Source: Myxococcus stipitatus
GTDB taxonomy: Bacteria; Myxococcota; Myxococcia; Myxococcales; Myxococcaceae
Direction: 5' to 3'
Assembly: GCF_021412625.1 (NCBI RefSeq)
Contig: NZ_JAKCFI010000001.1
Coordinates: forward strand, 558,001-622,000
DNA: 64,000 bases
This document shows, one piece after another, positions 8,339 through 16,149 of the stretch (the first letter of the stretch is position 1; every line of letters starts with the position of its first letter). Under the pieces are notes generated by a model. It was not told the origin of the DNA. It did no database searches and was given only the letters and a program-made list of their open reading frames with translations. Both the position numbers and the translations under genes were made by a program.

Positions 8339-9153
8339 ACGTCGCGGACATCGTGTCCGAGCTGGCCGCTCGGGCGAACCTCTCCGCCGCCATCTTCGCG
8401 GTGGCCCTGTTGATGTGCCGGGTGATGCCGGTGCTCATCTTCAGCCCGTTCCTGGGCGGCGAGGTGGTCCCCACCGAGATGAAGATGGGCATCGGGCTGA
8501 CCCTGTCGCTCGTGCTCTACCCGACCATCTCCGGCACCATCACCACCATCCCCCTGAGCGCGCTGCCGTACATCGCGCTGATGGCCAAGGAGGTCTTCAT
8601 CGGCTTCACCATGGCCTTCGTCATCAACACCGTGTTCGAGGCGGCGCGCGTGGCGGGCACGCTGGTGGACACCATGGCCGGCAGCAACAACGCGCAGCTC
8701 TACGTGCCCGCGCTCGGCCAGCAGGTGTCGCTGTTCACCAACCTCAAGGTGCAGATGGCGGTGGTGCTCTTCCTCACCCTCAACGGCCACCACGTGGTCA
8801 TCTCCGCCCTGGCGGAGAGCCTCGCGCTGGTGCCGCTGGACGGCTTCCCCCGCTTCAGCGGGGGGATGTGGACCTTCTTCGACCTCATCCTCAAGGTCTT
8901 CGCCGGGATGATGGGCGTGAGCCTGGCCCTGGCGGCCCCGGCGATGCTGGCCGCCTTCCTCACGGACGTGGCGCTCGGCGCCATCAACCGCGTGGCGCCT
9001 CAAATCCAGGTGTTCTTCATCTCCATGTCCATCAAGCCGCTCGTCACCGTGCTCATCACCTTCCTGGTGTTCAGCGCGCTGCTGGGGCGGATGCAGGACG
9101 AGATGGGTGTCATGCTGCGACTGCTCAAAGAGGCCCTCAAGCTGCTGGCTTGA
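8335..9153 (+). CDS. sctT: type III secretion export gate protein SctT (FliR family)
   Basis: A 272-residue multi-spanning protein with FliR/SctT features: an N-terminal helix pair with L-L-M-C-R-V-M-P-V-L-I-F and P-F-L-G-G-E-V-V-P, then the E-V-F-I-G-F-T-M-A-F segment, six membrane segments in all. One SctT completes the SctR5-T1-S4 gate. The frame stays open upstream of 8335, but the ATG overlapping the sctS stop by 4 bp is the natural start. Confidence 0.95.
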   Translation: MNVADIVSELAARANLSAAIFAVALLMCRVMPVLIFSPFLGGEVVPTEMKMGIGLTLSLVLYPTISGTITTIPLSALPYIALMAKEVFIGFTMAFVINTVFEAARVAGTLVDTMAGSNNAQLYVPALGQQVSLFTNLKVQMAVVLFLTLNGHHVVISALAESLALVPLDGFPRFSGGMWTFFDLILKVFAGMMGVSLALAAPAMLAAFLTDVALGAINRVAPQIQVFFISMSIKPLVTVLITFLVFSALLGRMQDEMGVMLRLLKEALKLLA

Positions 9154-9177
9154 GCCGCCTGACCCGGACACGCGACC

Positions 9178-10260
9178 ATGTCGGATGACGGTGGAGACAA
9201 AACAGAAGAACCGTCGCAGAAGAAGCTCGACGACGCGCGCAAGAAGGGCCAGGTCTGGAAGAGCAAGGACCTGAGCGGCGTGGCGGTGCTCGTCGTGGGC
9301 CTCGCCGCGCTCAAGGCGTCCTGGGACACGCTGGAGACGGAGATCTCCAGCCTGTTCACCTTCACCTTCGACCACATGTCCCGGGGCGGGGACGACCTGC
9401 GCGTGGCCACCGGCCAGCTGCTCTACCTGGGGCTGCGCGCGCTGCTCATCGTGTCGCTGCCGGTGCTCGCCGGCGGGGCGGTGATTGGCGGCCTCCTGGA
9501 GTTCCTCCAGGTCGGCTCGCTGTTCACCATGGACCCGCTGATGCCCAAGCTGGACAAGCTCAATCCGCTCGGCGGGTTGAAGAACATGTTCAGCAAGAAG
9601 TCCCTGGTCGAGCTGCTCAAGAACCTCATCAAGATTTCCGTCACGGCCTACGTCGTCTACGGCGTGGCCCGCGACGCCATGCCCCTGGTGCTCGAGACGG
9701 TCCGCCAGGACACGCGCACCATCATGGTCATCATGGGAGAGCTGGTGACGCGGGTGGCCACGCGCGTCGCGCTGCTCTTCGTGCTCTTCGGCATCTTCGA
9801 CGTCTGGTGGCAGCGCAAGTCCTACATGAAGGACATGATGATGTCGAAGGACGACGTGAAGAAGGAGTACAAGGAGAGCGAGGGCGACCCGCACCACAAG
9901 GCCAAGCGCAAGGAGCTCCACCAGGAAATCATGGAGGGCGCGCAGATGGAGGCGGTGCGGGAGGCGGACGTCATCGTCACCAACCCGGACCACGTGGCGG
10001 TGGCGCTCAAGTACGACCGGGAGAAGGATGGCGCGCCCCGGGTGCTGGCGAAGGGCATCGACCACAAGGCCGAGCGCATCAAGGGCATCGCGAAGGAGCA
10101 GGACGTGCCCACGCTGCGCAACGTGCCGCTGGCGCACGCGCTGCTGCGCGTGGAGGTGGGCCACGAGGTGCCGGAGGAGCTGTACGACGCGGTGGCCGAG
10201 GTCCTCAACTTCGTCTACGGCCTGAAGAACGGCGCGCCGGCCCCGGTGGTCCGCGCGTGA
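9178..10260 (+). CDS. sctU: type III secretion switch protein SctU (FlhB family) with NPDH in place of NPTH
   Basis: SctU/FlhB closes the gate and switches substrate class after self-cleavage between Asn and Pro in a cytoplasmic NPTH loop. This 360-residue protein has the full plan: a basic N-terminus rich in K-K (E-K-T-E-like start D-D-G-G-D-K-T-E-E-P-S), four membrane segments (about 30-215) and a cytoplasmic domain. The cleavage motif reads Asn269-Pro270-Asp271-His272, so Thr is replaced by Asp. Asn and Pro, needed for the cyclisation reaction, are kept. A 48-bp stretch at 10165-10212 is identical to one in the next gene. Confidence 0.95.
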   Translation: MSDDGGDKTEEPSQKKLDDARKKGQVWKSKDLSGVAVLVVGLAALKASWDTLETEISSLFTFTFDHMSRGGDDLRVATGQLLYLGLRALLIVSLPVLAGGAVIGGLLEFLQVGSLFTMDPLMPKLDKLNPLGGLKNMFSKKSLVELLKNLIKISVTAYVVYGVARDAMPLVLETVRQDTRTIMVIMGELVTRVATRVALLFVLFGIFDVWWQRKSYMKDMMMSKDDVKKEYKESEGDPHHKAKRKELHQEIMEGAQMEAVREADVIVTNPDHVAVALKYDREKDGAPRVLAKGIDHKAERIKGIAKEQDVPTLRNVPLAHALLRVEVGHEVPEELYDAVAEVLNFVYGLKNGAPAPVVRA

Positions 10261-10306
10261 GCGGCCCGGGTGCGGCTATCATCCGGTCGGAGCCCAGGAG
10301 CACCCC

Positions 10307-10600
10307 ATGAGTGACGACGCCGAGATCGCCATCGCGCTGAAGTACGACAAGGAGGCCGACAGCGCCCCGCGCGTGGTGGCCAAGGGGCTGCGCCTCAAGG
10401 CGGAGAAGATCCGCGCCATCGCCAAGGAGCACAACATCCCCATCATGCGCAACGTGCCCCTGGCCAACGCGCTGTACCGGGTGGAGGTGGGGCAGGAGGT
10501 GCCGGAGGAGCTGTACGACGCGGTGGCCGAGGTCCTCAACTTCATCTACGCGCTCCAGCGCGAGCAGCAGGCCGCGTCCGCGACATCCGGAAAAGGGTAG
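10307..10600 (+). CDS. stand-alone FlhB/SctU C-terminal domain (FlhX/FhlB-like)
   Basis: A 97-residue soluble protein that matches only the part of SctU after the cleavage site. It opens with I-A-I-A-L-K-Y-D-K-E where SctU has V-A-V-A-L-K-Y-D-R-E, and both share P-E-E-L-Y-D-A-V-A-E-V-L-N-F near the end. By eye the two agree at roughly two thirds of positions. It has no NPTH loop and no membrane part, so it looks like a pre-cleaved C-terminal fragment. Such proteins (FlhX/FhlB) occur in some flagellar systems, where they can stand in for the cleaved FlhB tail. AGGAG at 10296-10300 supports the ATG at 10307, 46 bp after sctU. Confidence 0.85.
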   Translation: MSDDAEIAIALKYDKEADSAPRVVAKGLRLKAEKIRAIAKEHNIPIMRNVPLANALYRVEVGQEVPEELYDAVAEVLNFIYALQREQQAASATSGKG

Positions 10601-10647
10601 GGGGCTGGACGGCCCCCCCCTTCCTGGGGTGTGCTTCGGTACCCAAG

Positions 10648-11124
10648 ATGGCCAGAATCAACAATCAGCCCCCCTCGCCGATGTGGCCCTGGGGGGGACC
10701 CCGCAGCGTCCGTGAGCGGCTCGTCGACCCGTCCCAGGTCGACCGCAAGAAGCTGCGCAAGACGGGCAACCCCAAGAACCCGGCGCTGGCCTCCTCGGCG
10801 CTGCTGGACTTCATCGGCCCGGCGCACTCCTCCGAGGAGCTGCGCCTGCCGCTGCCCCCGCACCCGGGCGGACACGACGCGGACCTGGAGGGCTTCAGCG
10901 ACCGGCCCCACCTGGCCAGCGTGGCCCACCGGGGCAGCGAGGACGAGCGCCGCATGCTCGAGCGCGGGCTGACGCGGGTGAACGCCCCTCCCGAACGGCT
11001 GGAGCGCCTCAAGGCCCTGCTCCAGCGCGAGTCCTCCATGCTCACCCTCGTCGACCAGGTGAACGAGGAGACCAAGGAGATCATCCGCCGCATGTGGGCC
11101 GAGCAGAAGGACGAGGGCTACTAG
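10648..11124 (+). CDS. uncharacterised T3SS-cluster protein, 158 residues
   Basis: Not recognised. The N-terminal 40 residues are Pro/Arg-rich and lack a Sec signal; the middle has Gly/His-rich turns; the last 60 residues (about 95-155) form charged amphipathic helices ending A-E-Q-K-D-E-G-Y. No membrane segment. It sits between the FlhB-like small protein and a SycD-like chaperone, with only 4 bp to the latter. That pairing, plus an unstructured N-terminus, makes it a candidate export substrate or export regulator, which is inference from position only. Confidence 0.7.
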   Translation: MARINNQPPSPMWPWGGPRSVRERLVDPSQVDRKKLRKTGNPKNPALASSALLDFIGPAHSSEELRLPLPPHPGGHDADLEGFSDRPHLASVAHRGSEDERRMLERGLTRVNAPPERLERLKALLQRESSMLTLVDQVNEETKEIIRRMWAEQKDEGY

Positions 11125-11128
11125 CACC

Positions 11129-11596
11129 ATGCCGTCGGAGGATTCGCAGGACGAGGCGAAGCTGGCGGCACTCCTCCAGCGCTGGGCGGACGGCAAGGCC
11201 ACCCTGCGCGAGGTGCGCGGCTACTCGAACGACGAGCTCTACGCCATCGCCAAGACGGCGTACTTCTTCTTCTACCAGGGCCGCATCAACGAAGCCCGCA
11301 CCCTGTTCCAGGGCCTGTACGCGGTGAACCCCACGGACGCCTACTTCGCCAAGGCGCTGGGCGTGGTGGAGATGGCCGCCGGCAACGGGCAGGGCGCGCT
11401 CGCCGCCTTCGACGTCGCCGCCAAACTGGCCCCGCAGGACCCGGCCGTCTATGTCGGCCGCGCCGAGGTCAAGCTCGCCCTCAACCAGAAGCAGCAGGCG
11501 ATGGAAGACCTTCGACGCGCCGCGGCGATGACCCCCGCGGAGGACCCGGTGGTCCGCAAGGCGGGGGCCATGCTCACGGCGCTCGGACGGCGTTGA
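11129..11596 (+). CDS. SycD/LcrH-like TPR chaperone of type III secretion
   Basis: A 155-residue protein with three TPR-like helix pairs. The first carries the class II chaperone pattern: a turn before L-Y-A-I-A-K-T-A-Y-F-F-F-Y-Q-G-R-I-N-E-A, then F-Q-G-L-Y-A-V-N-P-T-D-A-Y-F, which matches the SycD/LcrH/CesD layout (helix, G-R-x-x-E-A, D-P-x-D-A). These chaperones bind hydrophobic translocator or filament subunits in the cytoplasm before export. The gene starts 4 bp after the preceding unknown gene, so the two may work as a pair. General TPR protein is the fallback call. Confidence 0.75.
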   Translation: MPSEDSQDEAKLAALLQRWADGKATLREVRGYSNDELYAIAKTAYFFFYQGRINEARTLFQGLYAVNPTDAYFAKALGVVEMAAGNGQGALAAFDVAAKLAPQDPAVYVGRAEVKLALNQKQQAMEDLRRAAAMTPAEDPVVRKAGAMLTALGRR

Positions 11597-11722
11597 CGAG
11601 TCGATTTTCGCAGGTGTGAGCGCCCGCTCGGGGTGGGGCGCCGGATAGGTGAGTCCGGAACAGTCTGATAGGCTCGCCGCATTCAAAACCCCAACCCTCA
11701 GATGAGGAGAGGTGGAGAGTCA

Positions 11723-12325
11723 ATGAGCACGCAGAACTCGAAGAAGGCCATGCTGCCCCTGCCGCCCGAGCCGCCGGCGCTGGCGGAGAAGCGCGAGAAG
11801 CTGCTGGTGGAGCTGGAGGCCCAGACCAAGACGGCCCAGGGGTCCTATCTCCAGGTCGTGCGGACGATGAAGATGTTGATCGCGTCCACCAACCCCACCG
11901 CGCCGCTCGACGAGCGTCTCTACGGGGACGTCACCGGCGCGCTCAACCGCTTCACCAAGGACCCCGTCCTCCCGATTCCGCCGTTGCTGGGCGAACTGGT
12001 GAGCTACCTCCAGGAGCGCCTGAGCACCTACGGGACGGCCATCCAGAACGAGCTCAAGGAGATCAACCCGGAGCTCCACGCGAAGATGGCGGTGACGCTG
12101 CCTGGCGCGCCCGCGGCGGCCCCGGCGGCCCCCGCCGCGCCCCCCGCACGGACCACCGGGGCGGGCGCCAAGGACGGCTTCGAGTCGTCCTCCAAGCGCT
12201 CGCTCTCCCTCGACCCGGAGGCGAACCCGCCGCCCCCGGCCCCCGGTCAGGGCCAGAAGGACGCCCAGCTCGAGTCGTTCAAGGCCTGGATGAAGAACCC
12301 CAGCCTGGGCAAGCTCAAGGGCTAG
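11723..12325 (+). CDS. uncharacterised T3SS-cluster protein, 200 residues, helical N-half and Pro/Ala-rich C-half
   Basis: Not recognised. Residues 1-125 are helical, with a P-L-P-P-E-P-P-A-L leader then long amphipathic helices such as L-L-V-E-L-E-A-Q-T-K-T-A-Q-G-S-Y-L-Q-V-V. Residues 128-180 are a Pro/Ala/Gly-rich linker, and a short basic helix ends the chain at F-K-A-W-M-K-N-P-S. No signal peptide and no membrane segment. Another ATG lies at 11702, but GGAGAG at 11714-11719 just before ATG 11723 makes 11723 the better start. A 126-bp gap from the TPR gene may hold a separate promoter. Position beside chaperone and needle-like genes suggests an exported or accessory component. Confidence 0.65.
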   Translation: MSTQNSKKAMLPLPPEPPALAEKREKLLVELEAQTKTAQGSYLQVVRTMKMLIASTNPTAPLDERLYGDVTGALNRFTKDPVLPIPPLLGELVSYLQERLSTYGTAIQNELKEINPELHAKMAVTLPGAPAAAPAAPAAPPARTTGAGAKDGFESSSKRSLSLDPEANPPPPAPGQGQKDAQLESFKAWMKNPSLGKLKG

Positions 12326-12480
12326 GCTTCCCGGGAGCGGCTCGGGGTGACCCGAAAAGGCCGGAAATGATCCCGGAAAAGTCGCAGGAAACTCTGGAGC
12401 CCTCCCCCCGATAATCTTTTTGTAGCCGGCGCTGTACTTCGCACCGCAGAAACCCACGACCTAAACCACAGGAGAGTGTC

Positions 12481-12696
12481 ATGAGCATCATCGCCTCTTT
12501 CAATACCGCCGCCCAGGGTGTTCAGCAGACCAGCTCCGCCACCGCGCAGATGATCGCCTCCGCGCCGCCCGAGCAGAAGGCCTTCCTGGAGGCCCAGGAG
12601 AAGGTTCGCAAGGAGACGGAGCTGACCAAGCTGATCACGAACATGATGGAGGCCCTGAAGGAGCGCAACTCGGCCATCATCAACAACATCAAGTAA
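12481..12696 (+). CDS. 71-residue helical protein, candidate T3SS needle subunit (SctF-like)
   Basis: A very small helical protein with no Cys, no signal peptide and a Pro-Pro turn at residues 29-30 that splits two helices. From the Pro turn to the end it is 43 residues, the same as from the PSDP turn to the end of the Salmonella needle subunit PrgI as I recall it. The ends line up as S-A-I-I-N-N-I-K here against A-A-I-I-Q-N-F-R there, with a Lys at the same place 12 residues from the end. Needle proteins share this helix-turn-helix build and need both termini. A GGAGAG ribosome site sits at 12470-12475, and a good hairpin follows the gene, so it may be made in large amounts. Inner rod subunit or secreted filament are alternatives. 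Confidence 0.6.
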   Translation: MSIIASFNTAAQGVQQTSSATAQMIASAPPEQKAFLEAQEKVRKETELTKLITNMMEALKERNSAIINNIK

Positions 12697-12730
12697 GTCG
12701 GTCCCTTTCCGACCTGCTGATGTACCCCCG

Positions 12731-12775
12731 GCCTCGCACCAGCTCCCAGAGCTGCTGCGAGGCTGGTTCATTTCA
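12731..12775 (+). terminator. hairpin terminator after the needle-like gene
   Basis: Perfect 8-bp arms GCCTCGCA (12731-12738) and TGCGAGGC (12756-12763) enclose a second stem AGCTC/GAGCT (12741-12745 with 12749-12753). A moderately T-rich stretch follows. It lies 35 bp past the stop of the 71-residue gene, which would let that gene be expressed separately from the two genes after it. Confidence 0.55.
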
Positions 12776-12943
12776 GGGCGCCGCGGTCGGTGGTGGGCGC
12801 GCGTGGCGCCGCTCCGCCCCGACACGCGACACGGACGGCTTCGACGACGGATGATGGGCGACGAGGCGCACCTGACTGGTGGGCCCACGAGAGGCGGGCT
12901 AGACTCCTCGCCGCCTCCGCAGTCGCCCCGGGGATGAGTCCAG

Positions 12944-13417
12944 ATGACGACGACCCAAGCCAAGGCGCCGGTCTCCAACAATGAAGGGAAGCCGCTGTCG
13001 GGCCCGGAGTTGCTCGAACGGGCCACGCACGGCTTCAACCTGTTCCAGGACGGCCGCTTCCAGGAGTCCCTGGAGGTCTTCGAGCAGCTCGCGTCCACGG
13101 ACGCCTCGGAGGCCTACTTCCAGACGGCGCTCGGCGCCTGCCACCTGGCGCTGGAGAACCTGGATCAGGCGGAGTCCTTCTTCAACCGCGCCATCGAACT
13201 GGACCCGTCGGACCTGACGCCGTTCGTCAACCGGGGCGAGGTCCACCTGCGCCAGGGCAAGGTGATGGAGGCCGCGCGGGACTTCAACCATGCCGTGTCG
13301 TTGGATCCGGAAGGGAAGGATCCGCTCAGCGCTCGCGCGCGCATGCTGGCCGCCGCCGCGCTGGAGAGCGTGGAGGAGGCGCAGGGCGTCTCCGAGTCCG
13401 GACCGGACCGGGGCTGA
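12944..13417 (+). CDS. second SycD/LcrH-like TPR protein of the T3SS cluster
   Basis: A 157-residue protein with about three TPR units: L-F-Q-D-G-R-F-Q-E-S-L-E-V-F, then A-L-E-N-L-D-Q-A-E-S-F-F-N-R-A-I-E-L-D-P, then L-R-Q-G-K-V-M-E-A-A-R-D-F. The pattern and length are like the TPR chaperone at 11129-11596, and both sit between the export gate genes and sctV. Two such chaperones would fit two classes of hydrophobic substrate. No good ribosome site precedes the ATG. A generic cytoplasmic TPR adaptor is possible. Confidence 0.7.
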   Translation: MTTTQAKAPVSNNEGKPLSGPELLERATHGFNLFQDGRFQESLEVFEQLASTDASEAYFQTALGACHLALENLDQAESFFNRAIELDPSDLTPFVNRGEVHLRQGKVMEAARDFNHAVSLDPEGKDPLSARARMLAAAALESVEEAQGVSESGPDRG

Positions 13418-13491
13418 GTCGTCCCCAGGGGCTTCGGGTGAGGCCCCCCTTGGGCCCGAGGCCCGGCGCGGACTAGGATGGGTCCCCGCTG

Positions 13492-15615
13492 ATGTCCGCC
13501 TCCAATCCGAACAGCTTCCTCTCCAAGTACTCCGACATCGTCCTGGCCGTTGTCGTGGTGTGCATCGTCGGGATGATGATCGTCCCGCTGCCCACGCTGC
13601 TGCTGGACGTGCTGCTGACGCTGAACATCAGCATCTCGGTGGTGCTCCTGCTGGTGTCCCTCTACGTGCCAGCGGCGCTGCACCTGTCGGTGTTCCCGAC
13701 GCTGCTGCTCATCACCACGATGTTCCGGTTGTCGCTGACCATCTCCACCACGCGCCTCATCCTCCTGACGGGAGACCCGGGCGAGGTGGTGGTCGCGTTC
13801 GGCAACTTCGTGGTGCAGGGCAACTTCGTCGTCGGCGCCATCCTCTTCATCATCCTGGTCATCGTGAACTTCATCGTCATCTCCAAGGGTTCGGAGCGCG
13901 TGGCGGAAGTGGCCGCGCGCTTCACCCTGGACGCGATGCCGGGCAAGCAGATGTCCATCGACGCGGACCTGCGCGCCGGTTCCATCGACCAGGACCAGGG
14001 CAAGAAGAAGCGCCGCGACCTGGAGCGCGAGAGCCAGCTGTTCGGCGCGATGGACGGCGCGATGAAGTTCGTCAAGGGCGACGCCATCGCCAGCATCATC
14101 ATCACCGTGGTGAACATCGTCGGTGGTCTCGTCATCGGCGTGACGCAGAAGGGCATGTCGGCGGCGGACGCGGCGCAGAAGTACACGCTGCTCACCATCG
14201 GTGACGGTCTGGTGGGCATGATTCCCGCCATCCTCGTGTCCACCTGCGCCGGCATCATCGTGACGCGCGTGGGCGGCGAGGAGGAGGGCGCCCACCTGGG
14301 CAAGGACATGGGTTCGCAGCTCACCGCGTACCCGAAGGCCATCGCCATCGCGGCGGGCATGCTCATCGTCCTGGGCCTGGTGCCGGGTCTGCCCAAGATT
14401 CCGTTCTTCCTGCTGGGCGCGGGCGCGGGCTTCGGCGCGTGGACGATGCTGAAGAAGGAGCGGGAGTCGCAGATGGTGGAGGAGGCGGGCCCGGCGATGG
14501 AGACGGACCTGGGCACGCCCATGTCGTCGGAGCCGGCGCCCAAGGAGCCGATGAATCCGGACTCCGAGCTCTTCATCCCCGTCGTCACGCCCATCGTCCT
14601 GGAGGTGTCCGACGCGTTGGTCCCCTACGTGGACTCGCGGCAGGACAACGGGAAGTTCCTCTTCGAGCTCATCCCGTTCATGCGCGACGGCCTCTTCGTG
14701 GAGCTGGGCGTGCGCTTCCCGGGCGTGCGCGCGCGTGGCAACTCGTCGCTGCCGCCGGGCGCGTATCAGATCCAGATCAACGAGGTCCCGGTCGTCACCG
14801 GCCAGGCCACGCTGGGGCACGTGCTCGTCAACGACACGGTGGAGCGCCTGCGGCTGATGAACATCCAGGGCTTCGAGGCCATCAACCCGGCCACCCGCCA
14901 GCCCGCCGCCTGGGTCCCCGAGCAGCACCGCGACACGCTGGAGGCCGCGGGCCTGACGACGTGGGACGTGCCGGGCTACATCATCCTGCACGTGGCCGCG
15001 GTGCTGCGGCGCAACGCGCGGGAGTTCGTCGGCGTCCAGGAGACGCAGACGATGTTGGAGCAGCTGGAGAAGGCCTTCCCCGCCATCGTGAAGGAGGTCA
15101 TCCCGAAGATCGTCAACGTGCTGAAGCTGACGGACATCCTCCAGCGTCTGGTCGAGGAGGAGATCTCCATCCGCGACCTGCGCGGCATCCTCCAGGCCCT
15201 GGCGGAGTACGGGCAGGTGGAGGCGGACAACGTGATGCTCACCGAGCACGTCCGCGCCTCCCAGCGCCGCTACATCTCCCACAAGTACGCGCGTGGCAGC
15301 GGCACCCTCGTGGTGTACCTGCTCGATCCGAACATCGAGGAGGCCATCCGCGGCTCCATCAAGCGCACGTCGGCGGGGGCCCACCTGGCGCTCGAGCCGG
15401 AGCTGGCGCAGGAGATCGTCCAGGCCGTGCGCTCCGAGTGTGGCCACCTGCCGCCCAGCGCCCAGCGCCCCGTCATCCTCACCGCCATGGACATCCGGCG
15501 GTACGTGCGCAAGCTGCTGGAGTACGAGTTCAATCCCTCGTTCTCGGTGCTCAGCTACCAGGAGCTGTCGCCCGAGCTGAACATCCAGCCGGTGGCGCGA
15601 ATCTCCACCCGCTAG
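13492..15615 (+). CDS. sctV: type III secretion export gate protein SctV (FlhA/LcrD family)
   Basis: SctV forms the nonameric ring under the export gate that sorts chaperone-substrate pairs. At 707 residues it has normal length: about eight membrane helices (to about residue 330), a charged linker (about 322-360) and the large cytoplasmic domain. The FHIPEP-family signature is clear around residues 138-165: V-A-E-V-A-A-R-F-T-L-D-A-M-P-G-K-Q-M, then I-D-A-D. It is the last T3SS gene on this strand, 74 bp after the TPR gene. In flagellar clusters flhA likewise follows flhB. Confidence 0.97.
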   Translation: MSASNPNSFLSKYSDIVLAVVVVCIVGMMIVPLPTLLLDVLLTLNISISVVLLLVSLYVPAALHLSVFPTLLLITTMFRLSLTISTTRLILLTGDPGEVVVAFGNFVVQGNFVVGAILFIILVIVNFIVISKGSERVAEVAARFTLDAMPGKQMSIDADLRAGSIDQDQGKKKRRDLERESQLFGAMDGAMKFVKGDAIASIIITVVNIVGGLVIGVTQKGMSAADAAQKYTLLTIGDGLVGMIPAILVSTCAGIIVTRVGGEEEGAHLGKDMGSQLTAYPKAIAIAAGMLIVLGLVPGLPKIPFFLLGAGAGFGAWTMLKKERESQMVEEAGPAMETDLGTPMSSEPAPKEPMNPDSELFIPVVTPIVLEVSDALVPYVDSRQDNGKFLFELIPFMRDGLFVELGVRFPGVRARGNSSLPPGAYQIQINEVPVVTGQATLGHVLVNDTVERLRLMNIQGFEAINPATRQPAAWVPEQHRDTLEAAGLTTWDVPGYIILHVAAVLRRNAREFVGVQETQTMLEQLEKAFPAIVKEVIPKIVNVLKLTDILQRLVEEEISIRDLRGILQALAEYGQVEADNVMLTEHVRASQRRYISHKYARGSGTLVVYLLDPNIEEAIRGSIKRTSAGAHLALEPELAQEIVQAVRSECGHLPPSAQRPVILTAMDIRRYVRKLLEYEFNPSFSVLSYQELSPELNIQPVARISTR

Positions 15616-16149
15616 CGGTCGGCTCCGTTCCCATCGGGTCCGGCACGCCCTTTCCTGGCGCCAGGGCTCGATGGGGCCATTCGCCTCGACCACGCCACGT
15701 CCCCTGATGGTGCGCTTGCGCGGGGGGCATTCCGACTGCCCCCCGCGAGGAGGCGTGTCCGTGGCGCGCCTCTTCGAGGTGAGGGGCCATCAGCGGGCTC
15801 CTGGATGCATGGTCGGCATCGGTCCTCCGGAGGAGGACCCTGTCATCGGGCCTCGGCTCGGACTCGCGCGCTCGAGCCGCGCTCCTGCGAACGGGGGCAT
15901 GAGGGCATCGCGTGCTGGGGGCCTGGCGTGACGGTCCCCTGCGAACGCCCCGGGGGGATGGCTCGCGGGCGGGTGGCCTGACGCTGCCCCTGCGATCGCC
16001 CCGGGACGGATGGCTCGCGGGCGGGTGACCTGCCCTGGCGCCGCCCCCGCGGCCCGCCGGGGGCCGATGGCGAGCGGGGTGGACGCATGCGCCCACGGTC
16101 CGTCGTGCCCATGGGGGTGGGGACTGCGCGAGAGTGCGCCCCAGGAAAC
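15616..16149. other. 534-bp convergent intergenic region with palindrome and minisatellite
   Basis: No convincing gene. It separates sctV (+) from an FHA-protein gene (-). It holds a 12-bp perfect palindrome, CCTGGCGCCAGG at 15654-15665, which could be part of a terminator for sctV, and the short tandem repeat at 15931-16032. Short open frames here overlap in both directions and show no family features. Confidence 0.6.
15931..16032 (+). repeat. two-copy tandem repeat of about 51 bp
   Basis: Two adjacent copies (15931-15980 and 15981-16032) share a 24-bp core ending in GGGCGGGTGGCCTG or GGGCGGGTGACCTG, each preceded by CCCTGCGA-CGCCCCGGG. Weaker related stretches lie on both sides (CCTGCGAACGGGGGCATG near 15890; GGGGGCCGATGGCGAGCGGG near 16060), so the array may once have been longer. 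Both arms are GC-rich and non-coding. Confidence 0.7.
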
